A stretch of 64,000 nt of DNA from DASXUG01 sp964620425. GTDB lineage: Bacteria > Pseudomonadota > Gammaproteobacteria > Burkholderiales > Methylophilaceae. The notes beneath the pieces are model-generated. The model was not told the DNA's origin, ran no database searches, and saw only the letters and a program-made list of their open reading frames with translations. The translations under genes were made by a program, and so were the position numbers. Positions 24,335 to 31,477 of this stretch are shown here, one piece after another (positions within the stretch are counted from its first letter, which is position 1; each line of letters begins with the position of its first letter). The stretch covers positions 372,001-436,000 of the forward strand of contig CAZUGV010000002.1 of NCBI GenBank assembly GCA_964620425.1, read 5' to 3'.

Positions 24335-25231
24335 ATGATGACGCGATTATTAAGTAAATGGTGGGTGCGTGGTACGCACGGCTTTATCTCGGAGTTTGAC
24401 CAGACCATTTATGGAGACTCTGGGTATGGTGGCTCCTACATTTCGACTAACAATATCTCGCAAGCTAAGTTTAAGCCAGCGACTGTAGCGGTGATGGTGC
24501 AATGCATTACGCTTTTATGTGTGATGAGCTTGGCATGGAGCGTTTACTTTTTTACCCCATATAAATTATCTGGCATTACGCTTGCGCTCTCACAATCGGT
24601 ACTTGCCGCTGGTTTATCTTATCTCATTGGCATGGCGGTTTGGTGGCGTTGGATACACTTATTGTTTCCACTAGCGATCTGGAGTTTATCGCAATGGAAC
24701 ATCTCTAGCGATGCCTACTTTTACTGTTTTTTAGTTACATTAAGTCTGTTCTGGACGACGTTTCGGACGCAAGTTCCATTTTACCCATCACGCAAGATTG
24801 TGCATGAGCAAGTGGCTGAATTAGTGCCACAAGATCAACCAATTCGAATGATTGATATTGGCAGTGGTTTGGGAGATTTGGTCATGCATGTTGCCAAACA
24901 TCGCAGTGTTTTACAGGATACAGAAAGTGAAATTGTTGGTATTGAGATTGCGCCTCTACCTTGGTTGATCAGTAAAGTGCGTGCTTACCTCAAACGCTCC
25001 AATGCGCAATTTAAATTGGGCAATTACGAAACCCTAAATTTTGCTGATTTCGATGTCGTATTTGCCTATTTATCCCCAGCTGCGATGACAGCTTTATGGC
25101 AAAAAGCGCATTTAGAAATGCGCAAAGGTAGCCTATTAATGAGTTATGAATTTGAGATAGTTGGGGTTAAACCTACTTTTAAAATTTCAGGAATGAATGG
25201 ATCTCCCGTGTTATATGTTTGGAAAATGTAA
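24335..25231 (+). CDS. Membrane-anchored class I SAM-dependent methyltransferase
   Basis: Residues about 50-142 form three or four hydrophobic segments (VAVMVQCITLLCVMSLAWSV, LSQSVLAAGLSYLIGMAVWW, and YFYCFLVTLSLFW). A cytoplasmic methyltransferase-like domain follows, with motif I MIDIGSGLGDL (172-182), an acidic IVGIEIAPLP strand and a VVFAYLSPAAM block. The substrate is unknown. It starts 41 bases after flhC with AAAGGGG upstream and ends before a terminator (25261-25288), so it may be the third gene of the flhDC transcript. A link to motility is inferred from position only. Confidence 0.8.
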   Translation: MMTRLLSKWWVRGTHGFISEFDQTIYGDSGYGGSYISTNNISQAKFKPATVAVMVQCITLLCVMSLAWSVYFFTPYKLSGITLALSQSVLAAGLSYLIGMAVWWRWIHLLFPLAIWSLSQWNISSDAYFYCFLVTLSLFWTTFRTQVPFYPSRKIVHEQVAELVPQDQPIRMIDIGSGLGDLVMHVAKHRSVLQDTESEIVGIEIAPLPWLISKVRAYLKRSNAQFKLGNYETLNFADFDVVFAYLSPAAMTALWQKAHLEMRKGSLLMSYEFEIVGVKPTFKISGMNGSPVLYVWKM

Positions 25232-25260
25232 AGAGTCATTTTTCTAGCGTATAACCACTT

Positions 25261-25288
25261 ATGCCAAGCTTGCTTGGCATTTTTTTTG
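25261..25288 (+). terminator. Intrinsic terminator after the methyltransferase gene
   Basis: ATGCCAAGC and GCTTGGCAT (25261-25269 and 25272-25280) form a stem followed by eight T. It separates flhDC-methyltransferase from the motAB-che block. Confidence 0.85.
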
Positions 25289-25518
25289 CCCCTGATTTCT
25301 TAAGCCTGTATTGGCTTGTTTAGATCGACTTGGTTTTTGTGTGAGCGCTGCTCTCTAAAGTGAATAAAGCACATAAAACATCCCTTTAATCATGCAATTG
25401 ATTTGCGCTGTCGTTTGTTAATCTAATAGCGTGTCATTGAGTGACCAACCACTGTTCTGCAATGGCAGGGCTAATTGTCAATATCGAGGTAAACGCACCT
25501 TGTGCATGGAGTCTGAAT

Positions 25519-26382
25519 ATGTTTGTTATTGTTGGGTATGTTGTAGTGTTGGCGGCAGTTTTTGGTGGCTATGCGATGGCTGGCGGTCATCTTGGCGCGC
25601 TCTGGCAGCCACTCGAACTAGTGATGATTTTTGGTGGTGCGCTCGGCGCATTTTTTGTTGGAAATGACATTAAGGCTATTAAAGCAACTGTCGCCTGCTT
25701 GCCGACCTTGTTCAAAGGTTCAAAATTCAATAAAGCGCTGTACATGGATTTACTCGCTTTGCTTTATGAAATTCTAAGCAAAATTCGTAAAGAAGGCATG
25801 ATGTCAGTCGAATCTGATGTTGAAAATCCTGAAGCCAGCGCGCTATTCAGTAAATATCCTAGCATTCTGCATGACCACCACTTGATTGAGTTTATTTGTG
25901 ATTATTTACGCCTTATGGTCTCAGGCAATATGGATGCTATTCAAGTGGAAAACTTGATGGATCAAGAGTTGGAAACGCACCATATGGAAGGACACGTCCC
26001 TGCACATTGTATCGCCAAATTAGGTGATGGTTTACCCGCTTTCGGTATTGTGGCTGCGGTGATGGGGGTGGTGCATACCATGGAAAGTCTACATTTGCCT
26101 CCGACTGAGCTGGGCGAGCTTATCGCACATGCGTTAGTCGGTACGTTTCTGGGGATTCTATTAGCTTACGGTTTCGTTGGACCACTCTCAGGTTTAATTG
26201 AGCAAAAACTAGAAGAAAGCAGCAAGATTTTTCAAGCCGTGAAAGTGACTTTGTTAGCGAGTTTAAATGGTTATGCGCCAGCAATTGCGGTCGAATTTGG
26301 TCGCAAAGTTTTGTATTCAACTGAGCGTCCTGGCTTCTCAGAGCTTGAAGAGCACGTCAAAGCACAAGCGAAGGCCAAGTAA
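25519..26382 (+). CDS. motA: Flagellar motor stator protein MotA
   Basis: MotA forms the proton channel of the stator with MotB. The start is ATG 25519 (MFVIVGYVVVLAAVFGGYAM), with GGAG nine bases upstream; the longer frame from 25441 adds an unlikely hydrophilic extension. Helices lie at about 1-20, 33-50, 170-195 and 203-225. The cytoplasmic loop carries the FliG-contact region, and AKLGDGLPAFGIVAAVMGVV is the conserved third helix. Length of 287 fits the E. coli-type MotA. motB follows after 75 bases. Confidence 0.94.
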   Translation: MFVIVGYVVVLAAVFGGYAMAGGHLGALWQPLELVMIFGGALGAFFVGNDIKAIKATVACLPTLFKGSKFNKALYMDLLALLYEILSKIRKEGMMSVESDVENPEASALFSKYPSILHDHHLIEFICDYLRLMVSGNMDAIQVENLMDQELETHHMEGHVPAHCIAKLGDGLPAFGIVAAVMGVVHTMESLHLPPTELGELIAHALVGTFLGILLAYGFVGPLSGLIEQKLEESSKIFQAVKVTLLASLNGYAPAIAVEFGRKVLYSTERPGFSELEEHVKAQAKAK

Positions 26383-26457
26383 GCAGCACTAGATAATGAG
26401 CGTTTGCTAACTCACAACTCATCAACATTGATTTAATAAATTATAGCGGAGTAAGCC

Positions 26458-27429
26458 ATGGCTGAAGATATCACAAGGCCGATAGTCATTAAGAAAATTA
26501 AAAAGGTCAGTGGCGGCAGCCATGGAGGCGCCTGGAAAATTGCCTACGCTGACTTTGTCACCGCGATGATGGCGTTTTTCTTATTGATGTGGTTACTTAA
26601 CGCAACGCCAAAACCAAAATTAGCAGGGATTTCAGAGTATTTCAAAACGCCCCTAAAAGTTGCAATGATGGGTGGCCCTGCAGTTGCTGCTAGCGATAGC
26701 GTAATTAAAAATACGGGTGGTAAAGACATTACATTAAAACAAGGGCAAGTAAAACCTATCGATGGCCCTAAAGGTAAGGAAAAAAAAGTCGATATAAAGG
26801 ATGCGAAGGAAGCTTTGAAGCAAGCCGAAGCAAAAAAACTTGAGGAACTCAAACAAAAAATTGAAAACACCATTGATGAAAGCGAGATGTTGAGCAAGTT
26901 TAAAAAGCAACTGCTCATAGATATTACGACTGAAGGTTTAAGAATACAGATTGTAGATGATCAAAATCGCCCAATGTTTAACTCGGCTAAAGCTGACTTA
27001 CAGCCATATGCAAAAGAAATACTGCGTCAAATGGGTCAAATGCTGAACGGGGTAGAAAACAAAATCAGCTTGTCTGGACATACAGATGCAACCCCTTACG
27101 CGAGTGGGGATAAAGGATATAGCAATTGGGAGTTATCGTCAGATCGCGCGAATGCTTCAAGGCGCGAGTTAATTGCTGGTGGGATGGATGAAACAAAGTT
27201 GTTGCGGGTTGTAGGGCTTTCTTCTGCGGCATTGTTCGATAAAGAAAACCCATTTAACCCCATCAACCGTCGTATCAACATTATTGTGATGAATAAAGAA
27301 GCAGAGGAAAACGCGATTAATGATGAATCTGGCGTCGCAGTGGGTTCAAAAGAGGCTGCTCAAGAGGCAGTCGATACTGTTTCAGCGCTAGACAAAGCCA
27401 GTACTGTTGGTGGGAATGGGGCGAACTAG
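26458..27429 (+). CDS. motB: Flagellar motor stator protein MotB
   Basis: MotB anchors the stator to peptidoglycan. The helix AYADFVTAMMAFFLLMWLLN contains the proton-accepting Asp32. A plug/linker region rich in Lys follows (about 80-150). The OmpA-like domain (about 185-285) carries LSGHTDATPY and NWELSSDRANASRREL. Length is 323. Ribosome site GGAG precedes the ATG by eight bases. Together with MotCD at 14409-15991, the window encodes two different stators. Confidence 0.95.
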   Translation: MAEDITRPIVIKKIKKVSGGSHGGAWKIAYADFVTAMMAFFLLMWLLNATPKPKLAGISEYFKTPLKVAMMGGPAVAASDSVIKNTGGKDITLKQGQVKPIDGPKGKEKKVDIKDAKEALKQAEAKKLEELKQKIENTIDESEMLSKFKKQLLIDITTEGLRIQIVDDQNRPMFNSAKADLQPYAKEILRQMGQMLNGVENKISLSGHTDATPYASGDKGYSNWELSSDRANASRRELIAGGMDETKLLRVVGLSSAALFDKENPFNPINRRINIIVMNKEAEENAINDESGVAVGSKEAAQEAVDTVSALDKASTVGGNGAN

Positions 27430-27543
27430 ATTAAAGCAGCGTCTGTTGCTTTTGCAACTGAACTGCCAAAGTAATTGGCTTAAATGCCTAGGTTTTTGCC
27501 ATTTGTTTGAGCGATTGATAATAAGAAAAGTAGGGTATTTTGT

Positions 27544-28092
27544 ATGTCAATGAACACGTTACCAATTACTGAGTTACGCAGCTTACTATCCGCTGTATCT
27601 AGCCATGGTACTCAACATTTGGTGGAGGTAGAAGCTGATTTAAAACAAACCACGGATTTGTTAAGTGAAGCGATACAAAAACTAGGTGCTAGCTTTTTGG
27701 CTGTACATGAAGCTGTCATTAAGCAGCAGGAAGCTATTGCTACTTTGATGGTTCAACATCACATGCAAAGTGGTGAGCTAGAAGCATTAAATGCATATAA
27801 GCAGCAAATTGGTGAAGAGGTTAATGCTGCGGTCACTGGGTTACAGTTTCAAGACATGACTAGTCAATTAATAGACCGCACCATCAGACGTATCAATGGG
27901 TTGAGAGATCTGCTTGAAGAGCTTTCTCTGCATGGTAAAGATATTGAACCTGAGCAAGAACATGAAGAAATTGCTAGGTTTTTAGGTGAAATGAATTTTA
28001 GTTTGACTCGACAGAGTAACGCCTTGTCTGGTGGTTTGCGTAAACAAGTTAGCCAGGAAAGTATGCAAACAGGGGATATAGAGTTGTTTTAA
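27544..28092 (+). CDS. CheZ-like chemotaxis phosphatase
   Basis: A mostly helical 182-residue protein. The segment LQFQDMTSQLIDRTIRRING (101-120) matches the active segment of CheZ, with the D-x-x-x-Q pair as Asp104 and Gln108 (E. coli CheZ uses Asp143 and Gln147). The C-terminus, GDIELF, ends in an acidic-hydrophobic tail like the CheY-binding tail of CheZ. It is shorter than E. coli CheZ (214). Its position directly before cheY supports a role in dephosphorylating CheY-P. Similarity outside the motif is weak, so the name is given with caution. Confidence 0.7.
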   Translation: MSMNTLPITELRSLLSAVSSHGTQHLVEVEADLKQTTDLLSEAIQKLGASFLAVHEAVIKQQEAIATLMVQHHMQSGELEALNAYKQQIGEEVNAAVTGLQFQDMTSQLIDRTIRRINGLRDLLEELSLHGKDIEPEQEHEEIARFLGEMNFSLTRQSNALSGGLRKQVSQESMQTGDIELF

Positions 28093-28152
28093 TAATCTTC
28101 AAAACAAACAACTTTCAATGATTAATTAGTGAGAAAAGAAACGAGTGCAAAA

Positions 28153-28521
28153 ATGTCAAAAACAATACTAGCAGTAGATGATTCAGGTTCATTACGTCAG
28201 ATGGTGGCCTTTAGCTTAACCACTGCAGGCTATAAGGTTGTGCAAGCCGTAGATGGGGTAGATGGGCTAAATAAGGCAAAAGACTCGGTGGTAGATTTAG
28301 TGCTGACTGATCAAAACATGCCGAATATGGATGGTTTGACATTGATTCAAAATTTACGTGGGTTGAGCACGTATGCCAAGGTACCCATTCTGATGCTAAC
28401 CACAGAGTCTAGCGATGAAATGAAAGCCAAGGGCAAGGCAGCAGGGGCGAATGGTTGGTTGGTGAAGCCATTTGATCCTAAGCGATTGATTGATGTAGTC
28501 AATAAAGTAATTGGTGCATAA
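28153..28521 (+). CDS. cheY: Chemotaxis response regulator CheY
   Basis: A single receiver domain of 122 residues. The acidic pair is DD (residues 9-10 in LAVDDSGSLRQ), the phosphorylated Asp lies in VLTDQNMPNMDG, the Thr in ILMLTTESS, and the Lys in LVKPFDP. The start is ATG 28153 (MSKTILAVDD); the GTG at 28129 would add eight unlikely residues. There is no output domain, so it acts on the flagellar motor switch. It sits between the CheZ-like gene and cheA. Confidence 0.93.
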   Translation: MSKTILAVDDSGSLRQMVAFSLTTAGYKVVQAVDGVDGLNKAKDSVVDLVLTDQNMPNMDGLTLIQNLRGLSTYAKVPILMLTTESSDEMKAKGKAAGANGWLVKPFDPKRLIDVVNKVIGA

Positions 28522-28589
28522 GTTAAGTTGAAGTGTGTGCGAGTAAGCAACTATTAACAAAATACAATGGGTGGAATGGAGAATAAAAA

Positions 28590-30938
28590 ATGTCAATTGA
28601 TATGAGTCAGTTTTATCAAGCGTTCTTTGAGGAGTCAGAAGAGCTACTAGCCCAAGCAGAGCATCTTTTGCTTGGGATTGATATAGATAGCCCGGACTCA
28701 GAGGAGCTCAATGCGATATTTCGGGCGGCACATTCAATTAAAGGCGGTGCTGCTACGTTTGGTATGACCGATATGGCAGAAATCACCCATGTGTTAGAAA
28801 ACCTGTTAGATAGAATTCGTAAAAATGAAATGGTGATGACAGCCGATCATGTGGATGTGTTCTTGTCCGCAAAAGACATGTTGACTTCACAACTAGAAGG
28901 TCACCGCTCGGGTGCTGATGTAGATCGTAATTTACAAGAAGAGATTAAAGCTAAATTAAAAGCCTTCTCAGAAGGCACTGCCGCACCCTCAGCACCAGTG
29001 GCGGCGGTTAAACCTGCGCTCGTGGAGACGCCAAAGGTTGAGGTTGCAGTAGTTTCATCTGCCGAGCCGCAAGCGACCACCTCAGCTGTAAATGTAAAAC
29101 ATTATGCAGTAAGCATTGCCAAGTTAAACGACAAAGACACTGAAAATCTAAAAACAGAACTGAGTTTGCTCGGGCCTGTTAATGTAACAAAGCAAGCCGA
29201 CGGTAAAGTGGTTTTTGATGTAAGTACTGAAGATACGGCTGAAACCATCATAACCATCTGTACCTTTATTGCAGAAGCGGAAGATATTAGTATTTCTGAA
29301 GAGCCAGCCGACAGCCATACTAAGAGTCAATATTATGTGGTTGTGGAACAATTAGAAGCCAATGACATTGCCCATATGCAAACGGAATTAGCTTTGTTGG
29401 GTAAAATCCACTATACCAAACTCAGCAATGGGCATCATCAATTTGGTGTGGATACTGAAGATACTGAAGCTGACATTCTGTCTGTTTGCTCATTTATTGT
29501 TGCGCCAGAATTGGTCAAAATCTCTCGTCAAAGTGCTGAACCAGTAAGCCCACAGTCTATACCTCAAGCCACACAACCCGCTGCAATAGCGGCAGTTGAA
29601 GAAGAAGGTTTTGGCCTGTTTGAACCATTGCCAATACCTGCACCAGCGGTGGCTACGGAACAAAAAACTGAAGTACCTGCACCAGTTGCAGCGGCAAAAA
29701 AAACTGAACCCGCTCAAGTAAAAAAAGAAGCTGAAAAACCAGCAACTAACTCTGAAAATACATCAATACGCGTAGGAGTTGAGAAAGTTGACCAACTCGT
29801 TAACTTGGTTGGTGAGCTAGTGATTACCCAAGCGATGATTGAGCAGCGCGTTGGTAAGCTAGACCCGATTGTGAATGAGGATTTAGTCAATAGTATTAGC
29901 CAACTCACACGTAACACGCGAGATTTGCAAGAAGCCGTCATGTCGATTCGTATGATGCCGATGGATTACGTATTCTCTCGTTTCCCACGTATGGTGCGCG
30001 ATTTGGCTGCAAAATTAGGTAAAAAAGTTGAGTTTATAACGCAGGGTGCCGCAACTGAATTAGATAAAGGGTTGATTGAGCGCATTATTGATCCACTTAC
30101 TCACTTGGTACGCAATAGTATTGACCACGGGATTGAAGTGCCAGCTAAACGTAAAGCTTCAGGTAAAAATGAAACTGGGCGATTAACCCTATCTGCTTCA
30201 AATCGTGGTGGCAATATCGTAATTGAGGTGACTGATGATGGCGCAGGGTTAGACCGTGAGCGCATTTTAGGTAAAGCCCGTCAAAATGGTTTGCCAGTAA
30301 CAGAAACCATGACAGATAGCGAAGTATGGCAATTGATTTTTGCTCCAGGGTTTTCAACTGCTGAAGTAGTGACCGATGTTTCTGGTCGCGGAGTAGGTAT
30401 GGACGTCGTCAAACGAAATGTGAGTGCTATGGGTGGGGTAATCGATATTAAATCCACACTAGGATTTGGTAGCACGATGTCCATTTCATTACCGCTCACT
30501 TTAGCGATTTTGGATGGAATGTCTGTTTCACTCGGTACCAGCATCTACGTTGTGCCGTTAAATTTGATTGTAGAAACAATGCAGCCACGTATGCAGGATA
30601 TAAAAACTGTCACGGGCGAAGGCTTGATGATTCATGTGCGTGGAGAGTACTTGCCGATTATTCCACTGTATGCCTTGTTTAACCAAGACACGGAAATCAT
30701 GCACCCAACTGAAGGCGTGTTATTGATTCTCGAGGCAGAAGGCAAAAAAGCTGCCCTATTTGTGGATGGCTTAGTCGGCCAACAACAAGTCGTGATTAAG
30801 AGCTTGGAAACTAACTTTAAGAAAGTACAAGGCGTATCAGGCGCCACCATTATGGGCGATGGCTCTGTCGCCTTAATTCTAGATGTGCCAGCAATTATCA
30901 AAATGGGACAAAATAATACACAAGGAGTCTACCAATGA
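28590..30938 (+). CDS. cheA: Chemotaxis histidine kinase CheA with duplicated insert domain
   Basis: The 782-residue kinase has an Hpt domain (phosphorylated His48 in AAHSIKGGA), two related domains of about 68 residues each (168-236 and 246-313), and a Pro/Ala linker. Dimerisation starts near 395 (GVEKVDQLVNLVGELVITQA), the ATPase has the N box HLVRNSIDHG (505-514), DDGAGLD (549-555) and GRGVGMDVV (599-607), and a CheW-like domain lies at about 640-775. The two insert domains sit where CheY-binding P2 domains are found in E. coli. CheA overlaps cheW by ATGA. Confidence 0.95.
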   Translation: MSIDMSQFYQAFFEESEELLAQAEHLLLGIDIDSPDSEELNAIFRAAHSIKGGAATFGMTDMAEITHVLENLLDRIRKNEMVMTADHVDVFLSAKDMLTSQLEGHRSGADVDRNLQEEIKAKLKAFSEGTAAPSAPVAAVKPALVETPKVEVAVVSSAEPQATTSAVNVKHYAVSIAKLNDKDTENLKTELSLLGPVNVTKQADGKVVFDVSTEDTAETIITICTFIAEAEDISISEEPADSHTKSQYYVVVEQLEANDIAHMQTELALLGKIHYTKLSNGHHQFGVDTEDTEADILSVCSFIVAPELVKISRQSAEPVSPQSIPQATQPAAIAAVEEEGFGLFEPLPIPAPAVATEQKTEVPAPVAAAKKTEPAQVKKEAEKPATNSENTSIRVGVEKVDQLVNLVGELVITQAMIEQRVGKLDPIVNEDLVNSISQLTRNTRDLQEAVMSIRMMPMDYVFSRFPRMVRDLAAKLGKKVEFITQGAATELDKGLIERIIDPLTHLVRNSIDHGIEVPAKRKASGKNETGRLTLSASNRGGNIVIEVTDDGAGLDRERILGKARQNGLPVTETMTDSEVWQLIFAPGFSTAEVVTDVSGRGVGMDVVKRNVSAMGGVIDIKSTLGFGSTMSISLPLTLAILDGMSVSLGTSIYVVPLNLIVETMQPRMQDIKTVTGEGLMIHVRGEYLPIIPLYALFNQDTEIMHPTEGVLLILEAEGKKAALFVDGLVGQQQVVIKSLETNFKKVQGVSGATIMGDGSVALILDVPAIIKMGQNNTQGVYQ

Positions 30939-31435
30939 GCAACAACGTAGAAATAGTCGATAGAGATGCCCCGGAGGTTGAGGCATCTAGCGAGTACCTA
31001 ACCTTTGTTTTGGGTGACGAGTTTTATGGCTTAGATATTCTAACCGTGCAAGAGATTCGTGGCTATGATGCCGTCACAAAAATTGCGAATACGCCAGACT
31101 TCATCAAAGGTGTGATTAACTTACGTGGCTTGATTGTGCCAATTGTGGATTTACGCATTAAGTTTAACTTGGGCAAAGTCACTTACGATGCACTCACGGT
31201 AGTCATTATTTTAAACCTTGGTGGTCGTGTTGCAGGTATTGTAGTGGATGGTGTTTCGGATGTAATGACTCTGCCAAATAGCCAAATACGTGTAGTACCA
31301 GAAATTGTCGCTAGTATTGATACAAAATACATCACTGGTTTGGCGACAGTGGAAGAAAAAATGCTGGTACTAGTGGATATTGAGCATTTGATGACGAGCC
31401 CAGAAATGGAACTGATAGATGTAGCCACAGATTGA
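30935..31435 (+). CDS. cheW: Chemotaxis adaptor CheW
   Basis: CheW links receptors to CheA. The sequence has the standard two five-stranded barrels: YLTFVLGDEFYGLDILTVQEI, VINLRGLIVPIVDLRIKFNL and GIVVDGVSDVMTLP (cores under 20 residues shown). Length is 166. The start overlaps the cheA stop by four bases, and the first chemoreceptor follows 42 bases later, making a CheZ-like-cheY-cheA-cheW-receptor series. Confidence 0.95.
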   Translation: MSNNVEIVDRDAPEVEASSEYLTFVLGDEFYGLDILTVQEIRGYDAVTKIANTPDFIKGVINLRGLIVPIVDLRIKFNLGKVTYDALTVVIILNLGGRVAGIVVDGVSDVMTLPNSQIRVVPEIVASIDTKYITGLATVEEKMLVLVDIEHLMTSPEMELIDVATD

Positions 31436-31477
31436 TTGTCTGAGTCATCTAAAATAACTTAGTGAGGAGTTATAGGA

